Assembly: GCA_019750095.1 (NCBI GenBank)
Contig: JAIEOW010000052.1
Location: 1 to 64,000 of the forward strand
Origin: Phycisphaerales bacterium
GTDB taxonomy: Bacteria > Planctomycetota > Phycisphaerae > Phycisphaerales > UBA1924
Length of the DNA stretch: 64,000 nucleotides
Reading direction: 5' to 3'
Part shown: piece by piece, positions 1-9,386 of the stretch
How the letters are laid out: every line of letters starts with the position of its first letter
Position numbering within the stretch: position 1 is the stretch's first letter
Position numbers and translations under genes: made by a program
The notes under the pieces: model-generated
What the model was told of the DNA's origin: nothing
The model's database searches: none
What the model saw: the letters and a program-made list of their open reading frames with translations, nothing else

Positions 1-14
1 GGAAAGCACCGTCC

Positions 15-926
15 ATGACGAGCCATCGGCCCCGACCCGTCGCGTTCACGCTCATCGAGCTGCTTGTTGTTATCGCCATCATCGCCTTGCTCGTGGGCAT
101 CCTGTTGCCAGCACTCGGCAAGGCGCGGCAGGCGAGCCGGACCACCGTGTGTCTAAGCAACGCCCGCCAGATGGGCGTCGCGATGGCGCTGTATGCACAG
201 GAAAACAAGGACTGGTACCCGATCGTTCCTGGAGCTACGACCTCGCCCTTCCTGGATCGCGTGTTCCAGTATGGCGGCGTCGCCGGACTCTTCAGTCTGT
301 ACCAGATCGGTGATGCATCGTTCTTCTCACCGGCCGACGGCTATGCCGCCACCTCTGGCCCGGACAATCCGGTGTACCCCGGCACGGGTGCCTCCCCGCT
401 TCTGGCCGGTTATCTCGAGGGATTCGGTTCTCTGTACTGTCCCGCTGACAAGTTGGATTACTTCTATGGGCGTTCGCCGAGTCTTGGCCAGTCATTGGCC
501 GCGGCCCAAACAGGCGGCCGAGCCAAAGTGCCGCGTGCACCACGGAGCCAGTCGGACGTTGTTTCATACAACATCAGCTATTTGTACATCGCTGGCATGA
601 AGACCGACGAGCCCGTGCTTGTGAAGCCGGCGCCGATTTGGGGTGATGAAACTCTGGCGTGCGATGTGTCCACGGATGCGTGGTACGGCGCGGGCAGTGG
701 TGCGAGCACCACACCGAACGCGACCGCTGCGAATACAAAGCCGGGCTTCTATGGTCCGGAAGACAACCATGGTCGTGATGGCGGGAACTTCGTGTTCACC
801 GATGGGCACGCCGAGTTCCTCAAGGGGAACGTGCACGACACGTTCTTCTCGACCACGAGGACGTCCGGCCAGTCTGTGAACGTTGTCGATCGAAATCGCA
901 GCCAACGCACGCAGACCACTGACTAA
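15..926 (+). CDS. Pilin-like secreted protein with type II prepilin N-terminal motif
   Basis: The N-terminus carries the prepilin cleavage/methylation motif [16 protein letters not shown] (about residues 11-26) after a short basic leader, so a prepilin peptidase probably cuts before Phe and the helix anchors the protein or lets it polymerise. The rest is a polar body of about 270 residues. Near the C-terminus lies a His-rich stretch ending in [11 protein letters not shown], which resembles the H-X9-DG processing-associated motif common in planctomycete pilin-like proteins. A GGAAAG ribosome-binding site sits at the very start of the window, 8 bases before ATG. The stop overlaps the convergent mnmA stop by 4 bases. 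A second member is at 26315-27151. The substrate or role of this expanded family is not known to me. Confidence 0.85.
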   Translation: MTSHRPRPVAFTLIELLVVIAIIALLVGILLPALGKARQASRTTVCLSNARQMGVAMALYAQENKDWYPIVPGATTSPFLDRVFQYGGVAGLFSLYQIGDASFFSPADGYAATSGPDNPVYPGTGASPLLAGYLEGFGSLYCPADKLDYFYGRSPSLGQSLAAAQTGGRAKVPRAPRSQSDVVSYNISYLYIAGMKTDEPVLVKPAPIWGDETLACDVSTDAWYGAGSGASTTPNATAANTKPGFYGPEDNHGRDGGNFVFTDGHAEFLKGNVHDTFFSTTRTSGQSVNVVDRNRSQRTQTTD

Positions 927-2221
927 GCGGTGGGAGCTGCCGCAGACTCGGCGGCCCGCGTGGACCCAATCCACCCGCCGCCGAGGACGAGGTTTGGGTC
1001 CTCTTTGCTGTACACCACCACGGCCTGTCCCGCTGCGACTGCATGCTGGGGCTGGTCGAACACGATCTCGAACCGTCCGCGTCGGCCGCTTGGTGTGGTG
1101 ATGGACTCCGGATCATCCGCAAGCAGTCGCACCCGTGCCTCGGCGGCGGGTGTGTTGTAGCGGTACTTGGCCAGCACGCGCGTGCCGGGTGCGAGCTCGT
1201 GCAGATCAACCAACCAGTTGGCCTCGTGGGCAGTGCAGGATGCGACCATCAGCATGTCGCGTGGGCCGACGGTGATCTGGTTGGTGCGGGGGTTCTTGTC
1301 GACGACAAAGATCGGATGGCCCAGCGCGACGCCGACGCCGCGGCGTTGGCCGATGGTGAAGCGGTGCTGGCCGCCATGCTCGCCGAGCACGCGGCCTTCA
1401 GAATCGATGATTTCGCCCGGCGCTGCGACACCGGGCCGCATGCGCTCGACGAGCCCGGCGTAGTCGTTGTCGGGGACGAAGCAGATTTCCTGTGAGTCGG
1501 GCTTGTCAAACGTCGGCAAGCCGAACTGCTTGGCCAGATCGCGCACGTGCGACTTCTGCATGCCGCCGATGGGAAGCAGCATGCGGCTGAGCTGGTCACG
1601 CGGCACGCCGAAGAGGACGTAGGACTGGTCTTTGGAGTGGTCGATGCCGCGGAGGAGGGCGGGGGATCGGGAATCGGGAGTCGGGAATCGGGAGTCGGAT
1701 GAGACAGCACTCAAGGCGACTTGGTCTTGTCGATTCCCGATTCCCGACTCCCGATTCCCGATCCTGGCATAATGCCCACTCGCCACGAAATCAGCCCCGA
1801 TCTGCTTGGCATACTCGTGGAGCTTGCCGAACTTCAGCCAGTCGTTGCAGCGGACGCAGGGGTTTGGGGTTCGACCCGCGGCGTACTCGTCGACGAAATA
1901 GTCGATGATGCGGCCGAAGTCTTTCTTGAAGTTCACGACGTAGAACGGCACATCGAGCTCGGCGGCGACCAGGCGGGCGTCGGCGGCGTCGTTGATCGAG
2001 CAGCAGCCCTGATGCCCGATCTTGAGCTTCTTGCCACCGGGCTGATCGAGCTTGCAGACCTCGTCGGCGTCGATGAGGGTGTCGAGCGATTCGCCCGGTG
2101 AGCCGAGGCGCATGAAGACGCCGACGACTTCGTAGCCATCACGCTTGAGCAGTGCGGCGGCGACGGAGGAATCGACGCCGCCGCTCATGGCGACGAGGAC
2201 TTTGGGCTTGGAGTTGGACAC
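923..2221 (-). CDS. mnmA: tRNA-specific 2-thiouridylase MnmA with an in-frame repeat insertion
   Basis: MnmA activates U34 of Lys, Glu and Gln tRNAs with ATP and inserts sulfur from a persulfide relay, in the cytoplasm. Seen: the PP-loop SGGVDSS (residues 13-19), a Cys pair in NPCVRCND (C122, C125; the second matches the family disulfide Cys), the second catalytic Cys in SQEICF (C247), and the C-terminal beta-barrel region. The start is GTG at 2221 with no strong ribosome-binding site; the next Met is inside the PP-loop and too late. At 432 residues it is longer than the usual 360-380, partly because about 33 residues (about 154-186) between SGHYARI and [13 protein letters not shown] are encoded by a palindromic repeat. 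Both flanks are conserved and in frame, so the protein is probably active. Confidence 0.95.
   Translation of the reverse strand: MSNSKPKVLVAMSGGVDSSVAAALLKRDGYEVVGVFMRLGSPGESLDTLIDADEVCKLDQPGGKKLKIGHQGCCSINDAADARLVAAELDVPFYVVNFKKDFGRIIDYFVDEYAAGRTPNPCVRCNDWLKFGKLHEYAKQIGADFVASGHYARIGNRESGIGNRQDQVALSAVSSDSRFPTPDSRSPALLRGIDHSKDQSYVLFGVPRDQLSRMLLPIGGMQKSHVRDLAKQFGLPTFDKPDSQEICFVPDNDYAGLVERMRPGVAAPGEIIDSEGRVLGEHGGQHRFTIGQRRGVGVALGHPIFVVDKNPRTNQITVGPRDMLMVASCTAHEANWLVDLHELAPGTRVLAKYRYNTPAAEARVRLLADDPESITTPSGRRGRFEIVFDQPQHAVAAGQAVVVYSKEDPNLVLGGGWIGSTRAAESAAAPTA
1664..1764. repeat. Inverted repeat of period-7 units inserted inside mnmA
   Basis: Two arms, 1664-1697 and 1731-1764, are reverse complements over 34 bases with one mismatch, around a 33-base spacer. 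Each arm is itself a degenerate heptamer tandem (cgggaat / cgggagt alternating). The element lies within mnmA and is translated in frame as a low-complexity Arg/Ser/Pro-rich loop. It looks like a palindromic interspersed element that landed in a tolerant surface loop. Confidence 0.85.
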
Positions 2222-2370
2222 GGAGCAATCTTAGGTGGCGTGGGCTGGGCGTGTTTTCCCGGTGAGGATGAGAGCAGCCAAAATCCATGGGCGGCGACTC
2301 GCGGAGTTCCGCCGGCGAGCCGTCACCACTGGACTCATGCAGAACCTCCATGGACTGTGCGAGTTCTTCA

Positions 2371-2590
2371 CGCCGAAGGCGTATTCGTCAGTAGCCGGTG
2401 GTGAAGCGCAGCGCCACCACCGGGAAACTGCCGCTCGATCGCACGCTGACGGCGTGCTCGTTGTGCGACGCGATATCAAGGCGCAGCGCCTTGAGCGGCT
2501 GGCACGCTCTCAGCGTGCGGGGTTATTCGCCGTTTGACCGGTGGTGTCGCTGCGCTCCACCACCGGCTACTGACGTCGACGCCTTCGGCG
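2371..2590. repeat. 220-base nested palindromic repeat region between mnmA and the next gene
   Basis: The arms 2371-2423 and 2538-2590 are reverse complements at 48 of 53 positions. Each arm contains its own hairpin (ccggtggtg...caccaccgg). Between them are two further perfect hairpins, 2477-2493 (8-base stem, 1-base loop) and 2502-2518 (7-base stem). The stretch 2222-2718 has no gene I can support: every reading frame here translates repeat sequence. It resembles the REP/BIME type of interspersed extragenic palindrome. Confidence 0.75.
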
Positions 2591-2675
2591 TGCGAGCCGC
2601 ATCCAGTCGTGTGCCTGCGAGCGGGAGATAAAGCGTACAAACGCCGCGGGCGAACGGAATCTGCTCTCAGCGACA

Positions 2676-2694
2676 CACAGGCGGGACGCCTGTG
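2676..2694. repeat. Small GC-rich hairpin (8-base stem, 3-base loop)
   Basis: cacaggcg and cgcctgtg flank gga, perfectly paired. It lies 25 bases downstream of the stop of the minus-strand zinc-ribbon membrane protein gene (stop at 2719), so it could act as a transcript 3' end for that gene. There is no T-run, so an intrinsic terminator is not demonstrated; a short interspersed palindrome is equally likely. Confidence 0.45.
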
Positions 2695-2718
2695 CCACCA
2701 GATTCACAAACGCTAAGG

Positions 2719-3636
2719 TCAACGGATCGGGTTCCGAGCGGCGTCCTTGACCACGGCCTTGGCGGCTTTGGCGATCAGTCGATCATCGCGAGCGGCGGCG
2801 GTGACGTGGTTGAGCAGGACCCAGTGGGACATGCGCCAGAGCTGCCAGAGTGCGACGAGGCCGTAGCCGGCTGGGACGATGATGCCGCCGGTCCAGGCGA
2901 CGAGAATCAAAAAGCCACCCAGTCTGCCGCCGAAATAGCCCGCGCTGATGAGCGCGAGATAGGCGGCACTGGCGAGAAAACCAAACGCGGTGATCCAACT
3001 GGCGTTGCGCAGTCGGTCGGCGAGTTCGGTGTCCGATGCCCAGTACGCCAGGTTGGACAGGATCGCACCCGCCGGCCACCACCCGACGAGGCCGATGATC
3101 GCGCACGCGATTGATGCCACCGCGAGTGCGCTTGACAACGTTCCCTCGGTGACGAAGGAGGATGCGCACGCCGTGCCAGCGATGGGCCAGAACCACTGAG
3201 ACACCCTCGCACAGATGCGTGCGAGGTGCCACTCGCGCAGCGGATCGATCATCATCATCTTGGACTTTGGCCTCGGCGCGACGCTGATCCACACGCCAAC
3301 GGCCCAGAAGAGTGACACCGCTGCGAACGCGATTGCAACGCCAGCACTTGGCAGCAGAAAGAGTGCAAACGCGAGGATCGTCATGGCGATCCCGCTCCAA
3401 CTGAGCATCGTGCAGCCGAGGTTGAAGCTCTTGAGCCACCGCAGGGGCGCGTTGACCATCTGGTCGGCGTACCGGGGGAGGTCCTTTGGCCCGGAGATGG
3501 GCTTGCCGCATTCCGGGCAGTTCTGATCGCTCTTGAGGCCGATGAGGTTGTAGTTGCAGTATCGGCACGGGCGATCGCCGACGATCGGTTGCGATGACTT
3601 CGCGGCGGCTCGGAGATCTTCCAGGCGGATCGGCAT
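2719..3636 (-). CDS. Zinc-ribbon multi-pass membrane protein, function unknown
   Basis: Residues about 23-47 hold a zinc-ribbon motif of the form CxYCxYxLxGL...CPECG, a cytoplasmic module repeated across many planctomycete membrane proteins. It is followed by about six hydrophobic segments: two near residues 70-120, then four between about 150 and 280. No catalytic motif is visible. I chose ATG at 3636 (305 residues); a GTG at 3699 would add 21 residues but would overlap the end of the upstream holB gene by 23 bases. The gene follows holB on the same strand with a 40-base gap, so the two may be co-transcribed. Zinc binding is inferred from the four Cys; the function is unknown. Confidence 0.75.
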   Translation of the reverse strand: MPIRLEDLRAAAKSSQPIVGDRPCRYCNYNLIGLKSDQNCPECGKPISGPKDLPRYADQMVNAPLRWLKSFNLGCTMLSWSGIAMTILAFALFLLPSAGVAIAFAAVSLFWAVGVWISVAPRPKSKMMMIDPLREWHLARICARVSQWFWPIAGTACASSFVTEGTLSSALAVASIACAIIGLVGWWPAGAILSNLAYWASDTELADRLRNASWITAFGFLASAAYLALISAGYFGGRLGGFLILVAWTGGIIVPAGYGLVALWQLWRMSHWVLLNHVTAAARDDRLIAKAAKAVVKDAARNPIR

Positions 3637-3676
3637 GGGGCGTCTCTGGCTTTGGCTTGAAAAGAGCGTTGATCGT

Positions 3677-4882
3677 TCACACCGGAAGCGGATCGGCACT
3701 CATCTGTGCCACGAGATTCTCTAAAAGCAACGCGAGGTTCACGTTCGTTGCGAGGTGACCCTCCGCGGCCTGCACCGCTTCGATCGCGCTCAGCACGCGG
3801 GCGACGCCGATGTCGGACTCCAACTCGTCCTTTGCTCGACCGGTGGTCATCGCACGCAGGCGAGACCGTAGGGCCTCGGCGACAAACGCGAGCATCCGCC
3901 GACCCCAGAGCTTGTTGGCCGCGTCTTTGCTCGCGTCAGGATTCTGCTTCACAACGGCGGCGGCGCGATCATCGATCATCTTCGCCATCTCGCCCCCGAG
4001 CGAAGGAACGAATCGCCCGGCGAGTACTTGATCGAGCTTTGGTCCGATGGCTGCTTCCCAGGCCATGAGGTCATTCTCGAGCGCGGCCTCGGCGACTCCG
4101 GGCGAGCCGCAGGAGAACCGCAACACCCACTGGCGCGTCTCCGGAGGCACGGCGCCGAGGCCACCCACGCCGGTGCCATCGCCGCGGCGGGCGAGCCATC
4201 GCGTCATGTTGGCATCCTCAAGAGGCACAAACGCCACACGCTGGCACCGGCTTCGGATCGTCGGAAGGAGCCGGTCCTCGGCGCTCGAAACCAGGATGAT
4301 CACTGTGCCCTCGGGCGGTTCTTCCAGAGTCTTCAGGAGCAGGTTCTGCGTCTGCACCGTCATCGCGTCGGCATCATCAATGATGAAGACTTTGCCCGCG
4401 CGGCCTGCGGGGCCGCTGAGCACGCGGCTGCGTGCGGCGGGTTCGATCACGAACTCCTCGATCACCACCTTGGCGAGGGTGATCTGTTTGCCGTCGCGGG
4501 CTTTGTCGTCGCGGCTGATGGCGGCCAGCTCTTTATTGATGACATGCAAATCGGGGTGTGAGCCCGAGCGCACGAGCATCTGGACAGGGCTGCCCTCTTC
4601 CGGGGCGAGTTCGCCGGAGAGGGTCGTTGAGAGCGTTGGGTCAAGCAGCGCGGCGGCGAACGCGACAGCCGCGGTGCGCTTGCCCACACCCGCGGGGCCG
4701 TGGAAGATCCACGCGTGATGCACGCGACCAGAGGCCATCGCGGCCTGCAAGAGCCGCTTGGCACCCGCTTGGCCGAAGACCTGTTCGAGCGTGGTGACCG
4801 GGTGGCGCGGCGGGGCGACTTCGGCCGGCTGGCCGGGCGCGGCGTCATCGGAAACCAGTTTGGGGGCAGCTCTCTTGGCCAT
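3677..4882 (-). CDS. holB: DNA polymerase III delta' subunit (clamp loader AAA+ ATPase)
   Basis: This is the stator subunit of the clamp loader that opens the beta clamp onto DNA with DnaX and delta. Seen: a Walker A loop HGPAGVGKRT near residue 60, a Walker B-like VFIIDDADAM near residue 168, followed by QNLLLKTLEEPPEGTV and the sensor segment TIRSRCQRV, all hallmarks of the DnaX/HolB family. A helical C-terminal domain follows, ending at residue 401. The retained Walker A lysine hints at nucleotide binding, which delta' in Escherichia coli has lost, so a DnaX-like or RuvB-like relative is the alternative. ATG at 4882 is the first start; the divergent neighbour begins 130 bases away. Confidence 0.85.
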   Translation of the reverse strand: MAKRAAPKLVSDDAAPGQPAEVAPPRHPVTTLEQVFGQAGAKRLLQAAMASGRVHHAWIFHGPAGVGKRTAAVAFAAALLDPTLSTTLSGELAPEEGSPVQMLVRSGSHPDLHVINKELAAISRDDKARDGKQITLAKVVIEEFVIEPAARSRVLSGPAGRAGKVFIIDDADAMTVQTQNLLLKTLEEPPEGTVIILVSSAEDRLLPTIRSRCQRVAFVPLEDANMTRWLARRGDGTGVGGLGAVPPETRQWVLRFSCGSPGVAEAALENDLMAWEAAIGPKLDQVLAGRFVPSLGGEMAKMIDDRAAAVVKQNPDASKDAANKLWGRRMLAFVAEALRSRLRAMTTGRAKDELESDIGVARVLSAIEAVQAAEGHLATNVNLALLLENLVAQMSADPLPV

Positions 4883-5014
4883 GACGGGTAAACATTAGCG
4901 GGTTTGGGTCGATCCCACCGAAGATGGAGGTTCGGCCCGCCGCTCGCGGCCCGTCCGCCGCGGCTTCGGCTTCACCCTCGCTACCTTACCCCCCCACCAC
5001 TCGCGCGCCCGACC

Positions 5015-5743
5015 ATGACCCCTACCGCTCAGCACTATGTCGGCGTTGCGGCGTTCTTGATGGCGTCGGGCGCGGTGATGCTTTGGGCGCGTCAGGCGTC
5101 ACCAACACGCCAGAGAGCGATTGAGATCGCGGCAGGAATCCTCGGGATCGCGATCTCGGCGATGGTCACTATCTGGTGGTTGCAGCCATCCCGGTTTTCG
5201 ATGGCGGTTGCGCTGCCGCTGCAGATGTGCGACCTGGTCGGCATGATCGCCCCGGCGGCGATGCTGACTCGGACGCGGTGGGTGCGCACGCTGCTGCACT
5301 TCTGGGGGCTGGGGCTGTGCTCACAGTGGATGTTCACACCGGTCACGGCGACCGGAGCCGAGACCGCGGCGTTCTGGATGTCGTTCCTGCTGCATGTGTC
5401 GATTCTGTTCTCGGCGTTCTGGGACTTCTTTGTGCGTTGGTACCGATCGTCTTGGCGCGACTGGCTGCTGGCGATCGTCGTCGGCGTTGGGTACACGCTC
5501 ATCGCGATTGGCGCGAACGCGTTGACGGGCGGTAACTATGGATATCTCGGCCGACCGAGACCGGCGATGCCGACGATCGTTGATCTGCTCGGGCCTTGGC
5601 CGATTCGGATCGTGTGGATCATGCTGCTGGGGACGGCCGCACTCGTGATCGTCAAGGTCCTTGGAGACGGGATCGATCAGGTGCTCGTGCACGTGATGGG
5701 CGTGCGCGGGGAATCTGGGCCTGAGCGACATGCACAGACGTGA
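5015..5743 (+). CDS. TIGR02206-type integral membrane protein (YwaF-like)
   Basis: A 242-residue polytopic membrane protein with about seven hydrophobic helices. The motif LPLQMCDLVG in the second or third helix, followed by HFWGLGLCSQWMFTP and the C-terminal RPRPAMPTIVDLLGPWP, matches the TIGR02206/YwaF family, whose function is unknown. The frame is open upstream to 4904, but that part is Arg/Pro-rich and unlike a membrane protein; ATG at 5015 begins directly before the first hydrophobic segment. It is followed 21 bases later by the WecA-like gene on the same strand. Confidence 0.8.
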   Translation: MTPTAQHYVGVAAFLMASGAVMLWARQASPTRQRAIEIAAGILGIAISAMVTIWWLQPSRFSMAVALPLQMCDLVGMIAPAAMLTRTRWVRTLLHFWGLGLCSQWMFTPVTATGAETAAFWMSFLLHVSILFSAFWDFFVRWYRSSWRDWLLAIVVGVGYTLIAIGANALTGGNYGYLGRPRPAMPTIVDLLGPWPIRIVWIMLLGTAALVIVKVLGDGIDQVLVHVMGVRGESGPERHAQT

Positions 5744-5764
5744 TTTCCGCTAACATCCATCGGC

Positions 5765-6943
5765 ATGACGGAACTTGTCCTTGGATTCATCGCTCTCGCA
5801 TTTCTGCTCGCCACGGGCGGCACGATGCTTGCGCGATCGATCGGGCGCAGGCTCAACGCGATGGACTCCGCCGGAGTCGCCGGGCAGATCAAGGATGCGC
5901 CGCGCCGAGTGCCAAACATCGGGGGCGTGGGCATCATGCTCGGCATCGCCCTGCCTCTCATCGCCGGAGTGATCGCGACACGCTGGGCGACGGACGATCT
6001 GCTGCGCTCGCTGTGGAGCGACCTGCCGAGCTTTCGGTCCGGGCTGGGTGAAAAGACGCCCGATGCTCTGGTGCTGCTGGGCGGGTTGCTGGCCCTCCAC
6101 GTGGTCGGACTCTTCGATGATCGGCGTGCGCTCGGGCCGAACATCAAGCTGGTCATCATGCTGCTGGTGAGCGCGACGGTGAGCTGGCTCACCAACACGC
6201 GATTGCTCGAACTGCTCGACGCGCATGTCGGCGGGGCGTGGCTCTCGATCGCGATCACCGTGCTCTGGATCGTCGTCATCACCAACGCGTTCAACTTTCT
6301 GGACAACATGGACGGGCTCTCGGCCGGGGTCGCCGCGATCTGCTCGGCGGTCTTTCTGACGATCGCTCTGGCGGGCGGGCAGTTGTTCGTCGCGGCGATG
6401 CTCGCGCTGCTCGTGGGTGCGTTGCTCGGATTTCTGGTCTTCAACTTCCCGTTTCGCGAGCGCAAGACCACGCCGAACGGCTCGACGATCGGCGGCGCAA
6501 GCATCTTCATGGGCGATGGCGGCTCACTGATCGTCGGTTTTCTGATCGCGTTCCTGAGCGTGCGGATCACGTACGTGCCCGCGCCGCTGGTTTCGGGCAC
6601 GAGCGATCTGTCGAGCACTGTTGCGCTGCTGCTGGCACCATTGGTAATTCTCGCCGTGCCGCTGTATGACTTCTGCTCGGTCTGCGTGATCCGGCTCTCG
6701 CAAGGGCGTTCGCCGTTTGTCGGTGACTTGCAGCACTTCTCGCATCGGCTGGTGGGTCACGGTCTGTCGCGCAGGGCCGCCGTGCTGGTGATCTATGGAT
6801 GCACGCTGTCCACTGGAATCGGGGCGATCCTGCTGCCGAGGCTCGAGCCGTGGCAAGCCGTGCTTGTTGCGCTGCAGACGCTGTTGATTCTCCTGGTGAT
6901 CGCCGCGTACGAATGGGCGCGTCGGCCTGATGAGCGAGGATGA
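5765..6943 (+). CDS. Glycosyltransferase family 4 (WecA/MraY-type) undecaprenyl-phosphate sugar-1-phosphate transferase
   Basis: This integral membrane enzyme transfers a sugar-1-phosphate from a UDP-sugar to undecaprenyl phosphate, starting a surface glycan. Diagnostic motifs are visible: GLFDDRRALGPNIK (Asp pair near residue 118), NAFNFLDNMDGLSAG (near residue 177), GDGGSL near residue 252, and the loop HFSHRLVGHGLSRR near residue 323. About ten or eleven transmembrane helices are spread through its 392 residues. WecA/TagO-like rather than MraY is preferred because no cell-wall genes are nearby and the next gene, overlapping by 14 bases, is an O-antigen-ligase-like protein. The exact sugar cannot be read from sequence. 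Confidence 0.85.
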   Translation: MTELVLGFIALAFLLATGGTMLARSIGRRLNAMDSAGVAGQIKDAPRRVPNIGGVGIMLGIALPLIAGVIATRWATDDLLRSLWSDLPSFRSGLGEKTPDALVLLGGLLALHVVGLFDDRRALGPNIKLVIMLLVSATVSWLTNTRLLELLDAHVGGAWLSIAITVLWIVVITNAFNFLDNMDGLSAGVAAICSAVFLTIALAGGQLFVAAMLALLVGALLGFLVFNFPFRERKTTPNGSTIGGASIFMGDGGSLIVGFLIAFLSVRITYVPAPLVSGTSDLSSTVALLLAPLVILAVPLYDFCSVCVIRLSQGRSPFVGDLQHFSHRLVGHGLSRRAAVLVIYGCTLSTGIGAILLPRLEPWQAVLVALQTLLILLVIAAYEWARRPDERG

Positions 6944-9386
6944 GTCGCCGATGCGCACACTGACTCCAAACACACCGGTCGAGATGAAACCACCGGCACT
7001 CGCCGATGGCGTCATGTACGCGGGCACCCTGCTACTGCTGACGCCGCAGCTTGTGCGTGCGACGACCAACATCACGATCTTTTCGGATTGGGACCTCAGC
7101 CCGATGGTCTACGCCCTGCGGACGCCGGCACTCGGGCCGTCGGGGTCGATTCTGTGTGATGCAATCTCGATGCTTGGAGCGGCTCTGCTGTTGCTCTTTG
7201 CACGCCTCTCACGGCCGGTGCTCCGGTTTCCTGCTCTGGCGTGTAGTCTCGCCCTTGTTGGCGTCGTCGGTGTCTTGCTGCACACACACTTTGGCGACCG
7301 CTCGGTCGGCGACCTCCGCATCGGCGCGTCGTGGGTGGCCGCGGCCCTGAGCGCTCTTGCGATCTATATCAACGGCCAAGACCTCCGCGTGCGCCGGATG
7401 CTCGCGGCAGTGGTGCTTGGCTTTGTCGTCCTTCTGCTTCTGCGCGGCGCACAGCAGGTCTTCATCGAGCATCCCCAGACCTTGGAGAACTTCCGCGCCA
7501 ACAAAGATCGCGTGCTCGCCGCACACGGGTGGTCAGCGGGATCGCCCATGGCCCTCGGCTTTGAGCGACGGCTCAGCCAGCCGGAAGCGAGTGCGTGGTT
7601 TGGGCTTTCCAACGTCTACGCATCCCTGGCCGCGGGCATTTCGGCAGCACTCCTGGCGATGTGCCTCGGCGCGAGAAGATCGTCGAAGGTCGCGGCGACT
7701 GGCATCGGCCTCGCCTTTCTCGGCGGAGTCGCGTGCGTGCTGCTCGCAGGCGGAAAGGGCGGCATGATCGCCCTTGGCATCGGGATCGCCGCAGTAGCCA
7801 TCATCTTGTCTGTCCATCGTGCGAAAGTTCTCAGCGTGATCGCTCGCAGCTTGCCCGTGATCGCCATCATCGGCGGGCTCGGCCTCATCGCCATGCGTGG
7901 GGCCGTCGGTGAGCGGATTGGCGAACTGAGCATTCTGTTCCGCTGGTTTTACCTTCAGGCCGCGACCCGGATCTTTGCATCGCATCCTTTCCAGGGCGTC
8001 GGGCCGGACGGTTTTCAGCAGGCCTTTCTGATCGCCAAGCCGCCGATCTGCCCTGAAGAAGTCGCCAGTCCGCACAGCATCGCCTTCGATTGGCTCTCCA
8101 CGCTCGGGGTCTTCGGGATCGCGTGGATCGCGCTGCTCGTGCTCGCCGCGTGGCGCATCGGTCGCGCATCGATCACCACCGAACGCTCCGAAACAAGCTC
8201 GGATCCCGCTCGCTCTGAGTATCGCGCGGCCATGGCAGTTCCAACCATCGCCACGCTTGCCGCCACCTGGCTCGAGTCGCCGTTCATCGTTCCCGAGATG
8301 GCGGCGGTCCGAGTTTTTGGCGTGATCGGGTGGTGCGCTCTGGCCTTCGCGCTCATGCGTGCATGGAGCGCGCGTCATGCCTCTATCGGCCTCGCCGCCG
8401 CGGCAATCGCATTGCTCGCTCACAGTCAGATCGAAGTGACGGCTTCGTTTGTGTCCTCAGCACCCCTGTGGGCCATCTTGATCGCCCTCGCCGCCGTCGG
8501 CAGCGACACCCGCACGCCCGACAGCGCGACCAAGACACCGCGCAAAGCTCACTCCCACCTCACGCTCGTGTTGGCAGCTCTCTCACTTCTTGTCGCGTGC
8601 GGCTTCGCGTATCCAGCGTTGGCCCGCGTTCGCAGCCAAGAATCGCATCTGCGCACGGCGGCGGATCTCATCCGCATGATCCCGGCCTTTGGCGAGCGAC
8701 TGCGTGCCCTCGAGACTCCCGCGGGCGTCACGCCGTTCTCGGATGTGCGCGAGACTCCAGGGGGCATCGCCAAGGATCTCTCGATCGTGCTCGGGCGCCC
8801 GGTGTCGGTCACGACTCAGGACTTCGGTCGCGCGATGAACGAGCTTGAACTTCGACAGATCATGGCCGCAGAGATGCCGCTGATCGCCGCGTATGAACTC
8901 GATCGAACCGATCGGCGCCCACTGCGCGAGCTGAGCCTGCTCCTGGTTCGACGGGCCGAACTCGCCATCGCCCGCGGCGGGCGTTCCGAGGCCACGCGCG
9001 CGTTCACTGATGCCGCGGCCGCGATGCGCGTGCAGGATTTGCCCGCACCCAAGTCCGGCGACTGGGCCTGGCTGGCGACCGTGTATCAGAAGATGGCGGA
9101 TGTACTGAACGACCCGACGCACTTGGCCAGCGCGATCGCCGCACGGCAGACGTGTGCGGAGCTCGATCCCTACAACCTCCCGAACACCGTCGCACTGGCC
9201 AAGCTCTGCAATCGCTCAGGGAAACCGACCGACGCCGCCGCGTGGGCGAAGAAGGCCCTGGAGCTCGACAGTCTCGCCCGTCTGGATCGAGCCGTTCGGG
9301 GAATGTCGGATGCCGACCGCGACGCCATGCGTTCGATCGCCCAGCGCGATGGCGGAGTGCATCCGCCGACGCCCCCTCGTCCTTGA
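6930..9386 (+). CDS. O-antigen ligase/polymerase-like membrane protein with soluble C-terminal repeats
   Basis: About twelve hydrophobic helices fill residues 25-545. The segment HPFQGVGPDGFQQAF and SPHSIAFDWLSTLGVFGI matches the conserved periplasmic loop and following helix of the O-antigen ligase (Wzy_C/WaaL) superfamily. From about residue 560 the protein is soluble and alpha-helical, ending in TPR-like helices (AARQTCAELDPYNLPN, AAAWAKKALELD). The start codon lies 14 bases inside the WecA-like gene, implying translational coupling; an internal ATG at 6951 would avoid the overlap. It probably joins or polymerises lipid-linked glycans made by the upstream enzyme. Ligase versus polymerase cannot be decided here. 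Confidence 0.75.
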   Translation: MSEDESPMRTLTPNTPVEMKPPALADGVMYAGTLLLLTPQLVRATTNITIFSDWDLSPMVYALRTPALGPSGSILCDAISMLGAALLLLFARLSRPVLRFPALACSLALVGVVGVLLHTHFGDRSVGDLRIGASWVAAALSALAIYINGQDLRVRRMLAAVVLGFVVLLLLRGAQQVFIEHPQTLENFRANKDRVLAAHGWSAGSPMALGFERRLSQPEASAWFGLSNVYASLAAGISAALLAMCLGARRSSKVAATGIGLAFLGGVACVLLAGGKGGMIALGIGIAAVAIILSVHRAKVLSVIARSLPVIAIIGGLGLIAMRGAVGERIGELSILFRWFYLQAATRIFASHPFQGVGPDGFQQAFLIAKPPICPEEVASPHSIAFDWLSTLGVFGIAWIALLVLAAWRIGRASITTERSETSSDPARSEYRAAMAVPTIATLAATWLESPFIVPEMAAVRVFGVIGWCALAFALMRAWSARHASIGLAAAAIALLAHSQIEVTASFVSSAPLWAILIALAAVGSDTRTPDSATKTPRKAHSHLTLVLAALSLLVACGFAYPALARVRSQESHLRTAADLIRMIPAFGERLRALETPAGVTPFSDVRETPGGIAKDLSIVLGRPVSVTTQDFGRAMNELELRQIMAAEMPLIAAYELDRTDRRPLRELSLLLVRRAELAIARGGRSEATRAFTDAAAAMRVQDLPAPKSGDWAWLATVYQKMADVLNDPTHLASAIAARQTCAELDPYNLPNTVALAKLCNRSGKPTDAAAWAKKALELDSLARLDRAVRGMSDADRDAMRSIAQRDGGVHPPTPPRP

